The position numbers were made by a program, and so were the translations under genes. 64,000 nucleotides of DNA, taken from NCBI RefSeq assembly GCF_000972845.2, contig NC_040016.1, positions 21,062,807 to 21,126,806 of the forward strand, in the 5' to 3' direction. This DNA is from Larimichthys crocea (Eukaryota; Chordata; Actinopteri; Sciaenidae). Below are positions 1 to 12,960 of the stretch, piece by piece. The notes under the pieces were generated by a model. That model was not told where the DNA came from, did no database searches, and saw nothing but the letters and a program-made list of their open reading frames with translations. How positions within the stretch are numbered: the stretch's first letter is position 1; each line of letters starts with the position of its first letter.

Positions 1-470
1 AAACTGTACGAAACGCCGACTGACAGATGCCAGCACATTTTGTACGAGTTGTCGAGGTGAAACTCAATGAAGTGAGTATCAACTTATCCTCCAGTGAAAA
101 GCCTCGACTGGCCGCAGGGGGAAACGGAGGTTTTGTTCCCATTCACTTGGAAATTCAAGGCAGCAGGTCCTGTAGAAAGCTATTTTAGAGAGCACTTAGG
201 ATTAGATTGCCCCTATGGTGGCAGTCAACCTATTTCCCTCACAAGGGGACGGGGGAGAAAGTACTGTTCTCAAAAGTTTCAGGGAACCTTTTCTGTGACT
301 ACAGCATCTGGTCAGATTCTCTTCAGATTGCCATCCTTTCCATTAGCTTTACCATTTATTTCCAGAAATGGATCTTGGGGGGAAAGAAGTGAGATACAGA
401 GAAAGAGAGAGAGAGCGGGAGAATTGCAGGTTTTTAGAGTGAAGATGATGACACTGCGAAAGACCAAGTC

Positions 471-473
<3 letters not shown>

Positions 474-532
<59 letters not shown>
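474..532. repeat. (TG)n microsatellite
   Basis: Uninterrupted dinucleotide run of 59 bases. The same locus in contig 2 (22400-22434) has only about 35 bases, so the two assembled copies differ in repeat length. Open frames running through it encode only VCVC/HTHT repeats and are not genes. Confidence 0.97.
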
Positions 533-533
<1 letters not shown>

Positions 534-603
534 GATGCTCCCTGCCCATCCAGCCGTTGAATGTCAGATATAGAAGATATGGCTCTGCAGGGATGGCTAC
601 TAA

Positions 604-735
604 CGTGTGTGTGTGTGTGTGTGGTGTAGGATTTGCACTGCAGGGGACAATCAAACTTCAGTATCTATCATTAAATCCTCCTTGATCTCTACAAACACAC
701 CACAACACACACACAACACACACACAGACAAACAC
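604..735. repeat. Interrupted (GT)n and (AC)n tracts
   Basis: A short (GT)n at 606-622 and a broken (AC)n cluster at about 695-735 surround single-copy sequence. The paired locus at 22505-22625 has a shorter GT tract and a cleaner AC tract. Confidence 0.85.
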
Positions 736-1709
736 GCACATCTACGCACACTCCTTTTAAACTTTCATAGTCAACGCTGAAGGTGCAAAGTTTTGCCCTG
801 AACTGAAAAAACTTTGCAGAGGAAGTTCTTTAATGCGAGATGAGTTTTATTTTTGCAAGAACTCACCCAGTACTCCAGTTTCTGCTAATCTAGTAAAAGT
901 AGAAGATTCATTACACATGATTTTCAAAAATAAAACACCCACCCGTGCAGACTTGTTACTTGATCGTAAAAACAGACAAAACAAACTATTTAAATATGTA
1001 TTCCAATAACTTAGAAGTAGAAGTGCATACACAGATGTTTAATGATCAAGTCTGATGGGCAAATCGCTTCTCTTCTGCGCCGTGTAGTGTTTTAGCATAG
1101 TCCATATTTTTCCACTATGCGATGCACAAAGGAAACGAGGAGCTTCTCATAGCCACAAACATTTAACTGCAAAGAAAAAAAAACAGAAAAATCGACCTAA
1201 CATTACTATTTTTAACGATTACCAGTGATTTCTATATCGCATTGCTTTTGTTCATCTTCTTTATGGCTTCACAGCATGAGCTACCATATGATAAGAAAAC
1301 ACAAACGCATCTTTAATAAGGCAAAGCATTAAATCAGCAAGCTAATAAAGTCAAGATGCATCTATGAGCGTAATTAATGTTGCTCACTCCAGACAAATGA
1401 TTCACTTTTCAGGATGCCAGTTCTGCACATTTTCAACATGAAATGCAGAAAGTCACAGTTTTGTGTTTATTTATATATGTAAACTCCCGAAATATGCTCA
1501 ACCTATTGTTTCCCTCTGCGGGTCCCAAAGGGTTGGTTCGTTTATTAAATATTATAGAGCTAAAGAAAATCACCATTTGAATACGGCCTTGGATGTTTAT
1601 CATTTACTGTGTGCAGTGGAAAAACAATAATCCTGTTAAATCAACATCAGCATTTCTTTTGGGGAGATGTAATTTCCTCGGCCTCATTCACCATGACACA
1701 ACTGTAACC

Positions 1710-1732
1710 TAACACACACACACACACACACC
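1710..1732. repeat. (AC)n microsatellite
   Basis: Short AC run. It is present at the equivalent positions 23628-23642 and 40106-40122 in the other two copies, with different lengths. Confidence 0.85.
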
Positions 1733-2410
1733 ACACTTGTGAGTCTCGTGGGAACAAACTCAACCACTCAATCATTCAACAGACGGGCATCCACAAGGAA
1801 ACACAACACTCCCGAATCCCTGCAGGACTGAGCCCGCGGCTATACAACCCAGAGGCTGCAGCTGATTTTGATTCAGTCCATCTCCTCTTTATTTAAATCC
1901 TCAGAGACTCTCACCTGTTTCTTCTCCGCGGGTAACGAAGAAGGCCTCGTCTACACTACAAAAGATTTTGCTGCAAAGAGCTCGGGGAAGACCGAAGTGA
2001 AAAGACCAATACACAGCAACGCTGTGGAATTATATTTATTTATCAATGGAGCGCTGTGAATCCCTCAGAGATCCCATGAAGCAGTTCACGTGTTGCTCAG
2101 GGGAAGCTGCTGAGGGACGACGAAGGACGTCGGGGTTCATGTGATCACGCCTGTGGTTTTTTCTGCGACAGGACGGTCAATACCGAAGTCAGTTGACCTT
2201 CTGGGGGTAACGGTCAATGTGTTTTCGTGGATTCTGGTGTTGCCAGTCTGGATAATAGATAATGAAAATCCAGGTCAAGATTTCGAGTTCTACAGTTCAC
2301 TCAGCAGCAGATATCGCACAGAAATGCCGATCGCCATGAGATGATCGAGATTGTATTTTTATCCCAGCATGGTACTGCTGTTGTGGTCTTGAATTACTCA
2401 TCGCTCCGCA

Positions 2411-2420
2411 NNNNNNNNNN
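2411..2420. other. Assembly gap (10 N)
   Basis: Ten Ns. This is a fixed-size scaffold gap joining contig 1 to contig 2. Sequence left of it continues, by homology, at 24307 and 40770 rather than at 2421, so the join is probably wrong. Confidence 0.99.
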
Positions 2421-2936
2421 TGTGCTGTGTTCGCGCCTGATTGGCTAAGGAGTACTTATCCAAATTCGTTGGCGAGTCATATTACATAAATGTTCAATCT
2501 CTAGCAGTGAAACTCTGAAGTGCTGTATGTTTTTGCAATTGTTTTGCACCGTCAGGAATTGTAAATACGCGTGAGTTACGGGTAACAATTTCTATGTGTC
2601 AAAACCTCGTAGACTGATCGATTAAATTTAATTTGTTAAAAATGTTTGGGCTTGAAAACAAGGTTTTGATCTTTGGTTTCATTTACTATACAGTCTGTTA
2701 ACTTATTTTTGTTAATCTGCGAAAGTTTTGAACTTTGGAGTTTAAATAAGAGAGAAATGTGAGAAATTGTATGCCTGTCTGAGAAAGTGTATAAAAGTGT
2801 GTGGTTAGGGGTTTTACCAGGCTTTAAAACAAATGTATAATAATAGTTGTAAAAAAATAAAGCTGATTACTTTGCGGATTTCGTTTATTGCGGGTTTATT
2901 TTAAACGTATCCTCCGCGATAAACGAGGGACCACTG
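2421..2936 (+). mobile_element. pogo/Tigger-like MITE, truncated by contig end
   Basis: The right end is a terminal sequence whose reverse complement starts CAGTGGTCCCTCGTTTATCG, followed by TA at 2937-2938. The body from about 2550 matches the copy at 16762-17277, including the ATTTAATTTGTTAAAAATG and AAGTGTGTGGTTAGGG words. The left end is missing because the contig begins inside the element. The first ~120 bases hold an internal segment that the 16762 copy lacks. TA target duplication and TIR type are known for the Tc1/mariner-pogo group; the family name is inference. No transposase frame is seen. Confidence 0.8.
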
Positions 2937-2938
2937 TA

Positions 2939-5140
2939 TTATATATTTTAATGTTGAAGTAAGTAGCTGAGTGACCCGAGAGTACAGTAAAACGTGTCAG
3001 GCCATCAAAAATTAAACAGAAGGTTCTGGTGTGCAATAAACATAGAAATCAAAAAAAAGAGGTAACATATGACTCAATACGGACATCAGGCGTGCTTAAG
3101 ATTTTAATCTGAACATTTTGAATGTTTGTTTATAGGCGTGAACCAGGTGAATCATCGTCAATCATGATATAACGCACGTTGAGGCTGAGTAAGACGTTCA
3201 TCGTCCATCATTTTGAACAGACACATTTAGTAGTGATAACGAAGACGTATAGCCTATTTAATAGCAACAATTCGATCACATAACATTTAACGCTCGGCGG
3301 CCGTGACATCCGTGTCCATAGCCTTTCATGCAAAGGTTCAAAGACAAGACTACTAGATAATACATGATTATATGCACAGTCTACCACCCGCCTGGAATGA
3401 GGAAGCTACTTACAGGTGGTCTACATGTGCTCAATATTCCACAATAAGTAAAAAAAAACTTGATGTGGTGACAAGCTCATCAAAAAGCAGAATTATTTAA
3501 TAATGATGTTTTCACAGAACTCATTTTTTCCTGCTGCCTCTGCAGCGTTTGAAAAGGAATAAGACACACAAGAGGGAGCGAGGACGGGGAATTAGTAAAG
3601 CATGTAAAGTTTTTCTACATCACTGCTTTCTCATTAAGAACACATTGTTACACTTGCAATAAGGCATCTGGGTAAATTACACACACATCACCACACATAC
3701 ATATTGATAACCTGAATTCAGCCAGATGCGTGGAGCACAAACCTCGAAGGAACCAGACAACACAGACAATAACTAACTCCCTCGGATCTTTTGTCATTTT
3801 GGTATATTCTCTGTTAATAAAAGAACGAGAGGCCAGTAGTCAGACAGCCATTGAAAGGAGAACAAGAAGAAAAAATGAGATGGAAGAAGAGAAAAAAAAA
3901 AAAAGAGAGAGAGAGAGAAGATCTAGTCCTTGGTCGTCTCGGCGTGAGCACCCCAAATTAGAAACTCATTAACTACTGCCCTCTCCGAGAGCGATATATA
4001 CAATTGGTTGGCGAGTGGACAAAAAGGCAAAACAATTTAAATTGTTACATGCCCAGCAATCAGCCAGAGGGGGTAGAAGAGGAGGAGGGTGACACACAGT
4101 GAGAGAGGAGGAAGGAGGAAGGAGGAGGAAGAAGGGGGAGGTGTGTGCTTGGTGTAATGCCGTTTCGGAGAGAAAACAAGGAATCAAGAGCAAAGACTGC
4201 AGTTTTTAATTCCTCCATTTGGTTCTACTTAACTGGGTAAATTTGAAAATGGTATTAAGGACCGAAATAAAAATTAAACACAACGCCTGATGTTATTGTG
4301 CTGCAGTTCATGCAAAATTTGGCAGAATATTGCACTGCAGTGTTCATCAGGAACATGTCGTATATCACCGTATGATATGAAAGACCATGTGGGGCAAATA
4401 GATAAACTGATCACCAACAGCATGTCCTCTATCACATTGCAAAGGCATGTAGAGAATTTCACCATCCACAATCCGTATGATCATTAAAAAGAGTAAGAGG
4501 ACGCAAAGACAGTTTCACGGTAAGAGTCCCTTTGAACCTTTGAACCGTTCCGGCAGCACTGGGTGGTGCGGGGGTTAAAAACTGAATGATTAATAAAGGG
4601 GGGGATACACGTCTACGAGGGGCCTTTGGAACACCTGAAAACATCAGTTAAACACAGTTTCATCGCTGCGTCTTCAGTTTAAATTTAAGGATCATATCAG
4701 AAAATCAGAAACGCTGGCCGGGTGAGCTGGTCGCGGTTCGTCTGAAGATGGAGTGATGGAAAGTTGTTCTTTCGGTCTGATGATTCCAATATTTCAATGG
4801 TTTTTTGAAAATCATCATGTTGGTTCTCAATTGTGCACCAACAAACAGTTCTGCCTGCCGGCACACAAACATACACAGTAACAGTAACAGACATCACAAA
4901 CATAGGCACACAGATACACATGGAACATACAACACACAATATGATGACAATGGAAGAACATATGATGCTTATGCTAGTGCATCGTTGTTTGTTACCCTGC
5001 TTGAACACGGAAAGGTAAGCAAAACACAACACACTAGACAATGCAGCACATTAAGAAATGTGCATATGAACAGTTTATACATGAAGGGTAAACATCCCTA
5101 CTGCTGTGGATTGGACAACATTGTCAGTGAAGCATTCTTC
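2939..5140. other. Single-copy noncoding stretch
   Basis: No coding frame, RNA gene or recognisable element. Contains short A-runs, a GA-rich tract at about 3840-3930 (purine run AAAAAAAAAAAAGAGAGAGA at its end) and a second purine tract at 4065-4145. AT-rich elsewhere. The frames across the purine tracts are low-complexity E/K/R strings and are not supported as genes. Confidence 0.6.
4065..4145. repeat. Polypurine (GGA-rich) tract
   Basis: About 80 bases of almost pure purine on the + strand, built from GGAGGA and GAAGGAGGAA words. Such tracts are common in fish introns and can adopt triplex structure; that is general knowledge, not shown here. Confidence 0.75.
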
Positions 5141-5149
5141 ATCAGTCAT

Positions 5150-5500
5150 TCCCTTCGGCTTATCAGGGTCCAGGTCGGGGGTGGGCAGCCATGTATGCAA
5201 GGTGTTCCAGAGGCCCTCTCCCGAGCAACACATTCCCAGCTCCTCCTGGGTCCTGCGGGGTTGCCATGCCAGATGGGCTATAAGTCCCCCAGCGAGTTCT
5301 GGGTCTCCTCCAGTTTAAACGTGCCCAGAACACCTCGAAAAGGAAGTATCAGATGCCCGAACAACCTAGCTGCTGGCTCCTTTTCGATGCGAAGGAGAAG
5401 CAGGAGACTGCAAGCTCCCTCCGAACACTCAGCCTCTCTCTAAGAATTGCGCCTCACCCTACGGAGGGAAGTATTTCCCCACTTGTAGCCCACAAAGAAA
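5150..5500 (+). repeat. Old teleost interspersed repeat fragment
   Basis: The segment carries phrases such as AGATGCCCGAACAACCTAGC and GGCTCCTTTTCGATGCG, which I recognise as the degraded form of an interspersed repeat very frequent in fish genomes (GATGCCCGAGCCACCT...CTCGATGCGGAGGAG type). GC content is higher than in the surroundings. The 212-codon frame from 4805 to 5443 runs through it and is not conserved-looking. The exact family (LINE 3' region or DNA element) is unresolved and there is only one copy in the window. Confidence 0.5.
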
Positions 5501-8500
5501 AAAAGAAAAGCCTATATTTAATAAAGAATTTTCATCACCCTACCTTGCGTTGGACAGCCTTTTCCAATGAGGAACTGGTTTATATTGATCCATGCACTCA
5601 TCAAAGCTGCCACACTTCAATTGACCAAAATGTAATTTTACCTCACAGAACATGAACTGCTGCTCAGCAATGTTTAATTTGGACGTAGCAGTGAAGTCCT
5701 GTGACTTGTAGAGAGAAGGATAAAAACTGTTTCTGTTTCCCCTCTATTGTAACTCATAAAACCGATGTCCAAATAACCCAAACTATCCATTTAACTAGTT
5801 TTCCTATCTAAGTATGATAGCCATGATCATGAGGACACCCTTTCGACCAACTCTCTGAGCACCATTATGACCAGTACGCCATGTGCCTGATACAGCACGC
5901 ACACCACCAGCAGTGCGCATGAAAGGCAGAAAGTTCCTGTCAACAGCAGTCGCAAGGTCACAGGCATTAGGACATAGCCTAAGGTGGTGAGCCTTATCGT
6001 CTGATGGAGAGCCTTCTACTTCCCCACTTGCTTGCCCAGGTTTGAGTTATCCACCGTTTTCTAATTTGCATCATGTCAAGCGTCAGTAAACTCTTCTTGA
6101 TTTTGGCTTTTTATTTTTCAGTGTCGTAATGCCATCTTCTATGTAATTGAGTTTTGTGGATATGTGTACAGAACAAACATCTGTCCAGTGCTGAAAAAAA
6201 CCACTTGTCATGCATTTTGTAACAAAACAATAAATACTAGCAGGGTTGATTCTGAAAACACAACATCCTGTCTATTTTGGGAGGTTTCTCGCTGACTGCA
6301 AGCATTATATCTGTGTTGTTCAAAGAGTTTTCCTGATGGAATGCTGCGAAACGGTAGCTGCTTGTAAGTAATGTTGGCTCATTAGTGTAGACCAGGCTGC
6401 CCCGGACTGTGAGCTCAGAAACACTGTGGGAGTTTTTGTACCACAGACGTGCTGGACCTCTGTGGAGGTTTTAAACGCGCAGAGTGTGCGGGAATCCTGA
6501 CATGGAGCAGAGCGGGTGTCGTGGCCAGAACGGGAGCGGGGGCAAAGTTGAGCAACGCAACGGCTTCAGCAGCATCTAGGACATCATGGATGGGCGGAAG
6601 CCTTAAGAAAAGAAATGAAGAGGGTGACATGAGCAGTGTTCATGTAAAATATCAGGGTACTAAGGATAGATGGTGCCCCTTGAAAAAGCAATTTTTGATT
6701 TGGTGAATTATAGATAGCCTTTGCTGACCAGCAGACAATGGTAAAATGTGGTGAAAAAAGAGACTTTCACAAACGTCCTCTGAGCCAAATGTTCAAAGCC
6801 AACGCATGCATTAGGGTGCAAATTTCAAATCAAACATGTTAAAGATACTACAGTAACGAGTATGCAAAAGCAATGTCTGCTTTCATTTGGGCCTTTGGCC
6901 TCGTAATGAAACTACATCTTTTAGGTATTGCAAATGAGAAAAAAGAAAAAAAAGAAAAATCACCCCCACTTTTATAGTAAACAACTTCCAGCAAACAGGT
7001 GGCCAGAGATGTTCAGAATCTGCCACCGATAAACACCCTGGGCTGTGGCACAAACACACAATTCACACGCCTTCGTTCTGAAGGACAGACTTTCAAGAGA
7101 ACACACAAACTGGTTTATTACGGAAGTCCACAAAGGATCCTTCAATTACAATTACACTGCAATACCTTGGACTAGCCCCAGTTCTCACCTTCCCGAAGCA
7201 ATTGGATATGCCCCGAAAATCTTATGTTACAGGCATTATGCGGAGCTTTGTATTAAAAAACGCCCTGAACTGCAAAGTTGCAGTGTTCAAAGCTTGCAGA
7301 GCAATCACCGAAAGGAAAGAAGGCCATTCGGCAAGAAGGACAGAAATTTCTCTCACTGAGAGGGGTAGAATAATAGTGGGTTTCTTCATACTCCTTGGAA
7401 TTGAAATCAGAAGCTGGAGTGGAGGGAGGGAAGGTCAGACTGAGTTGTATTTAGCAGTGATTCTCAATCTTCTTTTCTCATATTTGCAACCTGTTTCGGC
7501 TTTTTGCATCTATAGGGCCTATGGCATATGCCACTTCTGTGTTAAGATATTTTGGTGTGAACCAATTCCTTCCAGTTTAACATGGACAGTTTAAGGTCGA
7601 TTTTGTTTTTTGCTGTGGTTGTTCATAATGATACTGACTCTCTTTCCCGCACCAGGAACAGTCACAAAAGCAAAGACTCAGATTGCGGTAATCATTGAGA
7701 GTTTCTGCCAGAACTCTTGTCATCGCTCCTCGAAAACTCGCTATTACACACCCCAAGGCCCCGGACCTTACCCTGGTATGAATGGCAGCCAAAAAACAGA
7801 TAGATGAACAGATGGACAGATGGACAGGATGTTACTAAACTCTATATTTGATTCTAAAAAACATCAAAGATGAGTCTTTGGAGCACAAGTGGCTGAGAAG
7901 TGTGAAGTGAAGAGGCAGAAAAATGCAACATGAGGACTTGCAAATGGTGAGGATCAGTGGACGGTGTGGATGTGCTGATATGCTTTGGCAATGAGATTGA
8001 CTATCAGAAACAAAGACAGGGGGGGTGCGTTTGTGTGCTAAAGACCGGCTGAATGCAACTGAAAGATGAGATGGAAAAATTTGAAGGAAAGGTCTAGGCA
8101 ACAAGCAAGCACGATATAAAAGAATGCTTAGATCCCCATGAGTTCAAAGGCGAATACAAAGTGGGAAATCTGATGAATCTGGGTAAGTTGATGGAAGGGG
8201 CAGACTGTTATGAGCAGATGAGGCAATAGTGCTTCTTTGTAGTAAAACCTTTTAACAGGGAAGATAATTCGAAAGTGCTCCACAAAAGAAATAACAAGGC
8301 AAATATCAGTTTTGAGCGGGGTGTGTCTCAGAACATTTCATGCCATGTCTACGTCATTAATCCGCCCTACCATGCACAAGAAGGTCCTTAACATTTCATA
8401 GAAACTCTGGTCATGAGACATTTTTGGTTTGACGATGTCTCACTCATACTGACTGGAAATATTGACATATTCTCTAGTCATGTAATTACTTGGTGTTAAG

Positions 8501-9861
8501 CTGACCACACCGTTTCCTACACTTGATCACGGGACTTGAGACAGTGTCAATTTTTCATGATCAGAAGTTCCCAAAAATTGTCCATCCAAAACTTGTTATG
8601 CTGATCCTGATGTGGGCGTTTGATATTGCTGCAAAAATTACAAGTGTATTAGTGACGAGTGCACCGGACACGAGTCAAGCATCAGGTGGGCTCGCACAAG
8701 AATGTTTCTCTTCATTTTTAGCATTACGACGACTCAGTGCACGCCCAATAGACTGCAGGCTTACAAAGCGGGACGATCATGCAAAATAGACTGTGTAAAA
8801 GTGACTTCGGAGGAAAGCAGAAGTAACGCTTTTTGAATCCTCTAAAGGTCACATTCTTCTTCACTTTATCAACACAAAATACTATGTAACATTCAGGAAG
8901 GGCCTCGGATGCTCCGCATGTATTGCGGTTCAATGATTGGGAAATACGGTTTTGGCCAGAATCCTATCCTGTTGTGAGGGGGGTTCTCAGCATGTTTTCT
9001 CTCTCTCTCTCTGTCAGCATTTCCAATGACATTCTAACAGGTGCAGTACGGCTCGGCTGATTAGGGCCCAGTTGGGTCCTGGTTGCTTGGCACCTCAAGC
9101 TGCCTGAAAGGAGGAGAAGAGCGGGGAAGGGGCTATGTTTCAAAATAAGAGTCCGACAAAATAAGACTTTTTGCTCATTGAATAAAGGACATGGCGAATG
9201 ATGCAAAAGATCTGTATTTAGGAAAAATCTTAGCTGATTGTGCCTCAAAAACAATGGATCCTACATTTTCCATAATGCAACTCAATGCATCTTTTCGTCA
9301 GACGTTCTCTGCTTGATATATGTGTAAATGTCTTAAAATGTGATGTCCCACAGTTTGCAAGGCAGGGTCCTGGTAGAAATTGGGAATCTCTAACTCAAGC
9401 TGACCTGACAACTGTTTTTCACGTGAAGGTAAAATTAGTGGCGTGGCCTTAATACGTAGGAACTGAAAAAGGCTGTGATGAAAAGTCACATCACAAAAGG
9501 TTTATACTGAAAATTAAACCAATTTAGATATAAACTTTTTTAATAAAGCTTAGAGTGTCTTCTAAATAAAATAAGAGTTATTAAGTCCTTTTTAACATTT
9601 AGTCATGCAACTTTGAAAATATCATGACGACATGAAGTAACTGAGGTGTGTTAGTTTTAGAATAGCCAAAACCTGTTTTTTTTTTCTAAGGTTTTTTGCA
9701 CCTAAGCTAAAGATCACACATCTATCAATAGGTGTAATCAGTAGACAGAATAAAAAGGAACCACTAAAAGCAGAATAACTGCACAAAAACGACTGGCAAT
9801 TCGACAATAAAGATATTAATATATATCACCCAGAGCACGATGGGAACCTTTAGAGAGATAA

Positions 9862-9890
9862 GGGTGGGGAGGGGAGGGGGGGTGTTGGGG
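9862..9890 (+). other. G-run cluster (possible G-quadruplex)
   Basis: Five runs of three or more G (GGG, GGGG, GGGG, a longer run, GGGG) separated by one to four bases, which fits the usual G4 pattern. It lies in contig 2, which elsewhere shows G-insertion artefacts, so the run lengths may be inflated. Confidence 0.5.
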
Positions 9891-11286
9891 ATCCAATCAT
9901 TGGATGATTTTCCATCCCGAAACCAAGAGAAACAATTACAGGCGTCGAGGCAAGCGTGAGCACATCTGTGTTAAAGAAGACGTAAGAGACACGGGGAGTG
10001 CTAATGACCACAGGCTCATTCCACACATTTGGGTAAAGCACATTTGGCATAAAAAGGTGCAAATGGCTCTTGCCCCGCGGTGGGAGTGATGCCTTGTGGG
10101 TTAAGTAATAACAGTCACAACAAACAAGTTGAGAGAGACCGACTGGTGGATAACACCGCTGATGGGACCAATACACAAATCTAACCTGAGAGCTTGGCAT
10201 CGGGCTAAATAGTAAGGGATGAAAAAGTGGATAAGGATGAACAGAGAAAGAAAGAAAAAAATGTGAATTTTAATAAAGAGGCGAACTGTGGAACGGAGTA
10301 TAAAGGAAATGTTTAGCTTGCGTGTAGACTTTAGTCTGAGGCCATATTGTAGTTAGATTAGCAAATCTTTCTGATTACGATGGTCAGTGAGATGGTGAGT
10401 CGTGTCTGTCGTTATAATGAATTACTTTACTTACAAAAAAAAACAGGTTTTGTAACTTGACATGAGGTTAAAAAGTGAGCGTCATGAAAACAACTTAGGG
10501 CCACATATGAAAAAAATTGTAAGTAGAAGCATTTCTCCAAATGAATTAGGATAGAAAGCCACATGAACAGCACACACTCACAACGCCCTGATCTGGGCCA
10601 TGGCATTAAATGTAATTCACTTCAAGAGGTTGGGATTCATAAATATGAATGTATAATTGGGGTGTAAGGTGTCTGTGAGGCTCCACAGATGTACTCCTTA
10701 CAGCATACTACTCCCCTTGACTCATGTGACTGTTGTTATGTTCTTTAGCAACTACAATGTTTTTCTATCGTGTCTACTTGAAGAATCAGCGAACATGAGG
10801 TTAGATTGATATTTCACTCGTGAACCATGTCCTTTGTTATAGTTTTATTATGTTGACTTGTCTTGGTTCACCTTTTTTTTGCCTGTGTTTGTCCTTTGTA
10901 CCTTCATTCATATCCGCGAACTGGAGGAACAATTCATTGTTGTGTACACTAGGCAGCAAGGCTCACGCACCTTCGTCTGGCATAAACTCATTTCTGTTCA
11001 TACGGTGTTTTGTGCTCAGTAATGTTCCAAACAGTACCACCACCGTGCACTCTAGAGTATTTGTGACATACGGATCAATGGGGACACATTTTGCCTTGAC
11101 TCTCGTGTCCCATTGAACTGGCTGTGAACCAAAGTGGTTCAAACTGTTCAGAGTCAATCTTTCACGCGCGCAGGCGTGAGTATTTATTTCATGACTTCGT
11201 GTTTCATATATCGGAAAAGATATCAGTATCTTCAAGAGTATCCCCTTGGTTGTATTGATGTTTCTTCCAGTCAGTGGGATACTCAC

Positions 11287-11308
11287 TTTTTTTTTTTTTT
11301 TTTTTTTT
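11287..11308. repeat. Poly-T tract
   Basis: About 22 consecutive T. Could be the reversed poly-A tail of an old retroposed sequence, but nothing recognisable flanks it. Confidence 0.8.
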
Positions 11309-12399
11309 AATAATCTTTTGCTGGAACATTTCAAGTGAAAATATTTAAGGATACAAGCTGTAATGGTTTTTCCAAAAATTGGTCAGAAGAGTCCATGGAG
11401 TTTCCTGTGGAAAGCCCGAATGAAGATCGGGTGTTTGTAACCGGAGATATTGCTACTTAGATGTGGTTGTTGCGCTCATCCTCTCGCCTTTTCTCCAGAC
11501 TATTTTTTGGTGTTTCTCAACGATTTCTCCATCTTCTGTTTCTGTCCGTCACTTTATTCCCCAACGCTGTACAGGTCACCCTTCAACCATTTTCCATGTC
11601 ATTTTGATCACTTTCTTTCTCGATGTGGTAAATGAGTGTGTGGCTGTGTATCCTGTCACCTGCCCACTCTTCAAGTCTCCAGGACAGTCCTGCAATAATG
11701 GAGGCTTGCCTCATCAAAAAGAGAGATAGAAAGAGAAGATTGGAGAGATGCTGGAAAGTGAGACGGACAAACATGAAAAAGAGTCACAAAGGGAGAAAAA
11801 TGGGGAAACATGAAATTAACTGATGGAGAAAGAAGAGATGTGTACAGAAAAAAAGGAATTTGCGCAGGAACCCTTCGGTTTTCAAGGTTCCAAGTACCCT
11901 CTATTCATCCTTTGCTCTACTTCCATTCTTTCATTTCCTTCCCTCTGTCGCGACACCAAACTGTAATCGATGGCGCTTTCTATACTGCATGTGCAAATCT
12001 TTTCTATCACCCCTTTCCATTTTTTCCCTTACACCCAACAAAAATGTTTATTTATATTAATACTCATTTATTTCTATGGTAATCTGGCATTTTCATATTT
12101 TTGTAGGACAGGCAAACATTGAGTCCCAGAAGAGAGTTGTGATCAAGGCCTCACGTCTATTACCTGTGGTGAAAAACATCTGGAGAGTAATGCAAGGACG
12201 ACCAGGTAGAAGAAAATAACCCGATTCTGTTGCTGATGAGAAGTGACAACATATTGTTTATGTAAGAATTTCAATAATTGTCTTGCACCTCTGTAGAAAT
12301 GAATGGATTTTGATTTGATTCATTGTGGTATTGTATCAAAATCCTTACACAGGAAGGACACAAAGTAACATCAAGGGATAAAAAAATACTCCTTTACTA

Positions 12400-12960
12400 A
12401 GTACCAGGACTTATTTCCATTCGTGGGTCGCGATAAATTTAATGTCTGAATTATTAAATAGTTAGATACTAGAGACACTTGTACTGCTAGGTAACAAGAT
12501 AGGGGTGTTGCTGATAACTGCTGGCTAACAATTATTTATTACTTTATGGAATTTAAGATGCGAAGAAAGTTAGAAATCTATTGAATATGATTTGCTTTTA
12601 AAACCAGTTATATATTATATTCTAACCATTTATAGAATTAAATGGTACATAATAGAACCAAATATAGATAAATAAAATCATATATAAATAAGGAATCTTT
12701 TTTATATAAAGCTGCATTGCATTGTATTGAGTGAAGCGAAGTGATGTCTCCAACAATAGGTCTCAATAATAGTTTTGGCAAGTAAGTGATTTAAGTTAGT
12801 CAGTGAAGTCCTACTTAATTGAGGTGCAGAAGCGAAATTCAACTTAATTAAATAGACGTTAACTTATAAAATTAAGTTTCACTCATTTGCAAAACTATTA
12901 AGTTTGACTTACTTGATGAATAATATTGACATTCACTTGCAAAACTCCTTTTCTTTACAC
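12400..12960. repeat. AT-rich block with AAGT/ACTT word repetition
   Basis: Strongly AT-rich. Between 12780 and 12950 the words ACTTAATT, TTAAGTT and TTGCAAAACT recur (CACTCATTTGCAAAACT and CATTCACTTGCAAAACT about 50 bases apart). Looks like a degenerate local repeat or an old element; no ends are identified. Confidence 0.5.

Larger units (their letters stand above)
1..2410. repeat. Contig 1 end; duplicate of 21916-24306
   Basis: This piece aligns collinearly with 21916-24306 from its first base to the N gap: same unique words, same microsatellite positions, same order. Differences are mainly single-base indels, a shorter (GT)n in the other copy and two small block differences near 920-1050. 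Its last ~990 bases (about 1419-2410) also align to the start of contig 3 (39811-40770), so this stretch exists three times in the window. No gene is visible. Inferred to be an allelic or redundant assembly copy, not a real dispersed repeat. Confidence 0.93.

Noticed and set aside
94..573. 159-codon frame ending in a VCVCVC tract
   Set aside because: Passes through the (TG)n microsatellite, and the frame is broken in the contig 2 copy.
4805..5443. 212-codon frame
   Set aside because: Covers a degenerate interspersed repeat and simple sequence; no recognisable domain.
6390..6700. Short exon in the GC-richer patch
   Set aside because: Frames are short, no splice sites or protein similarity recognised.
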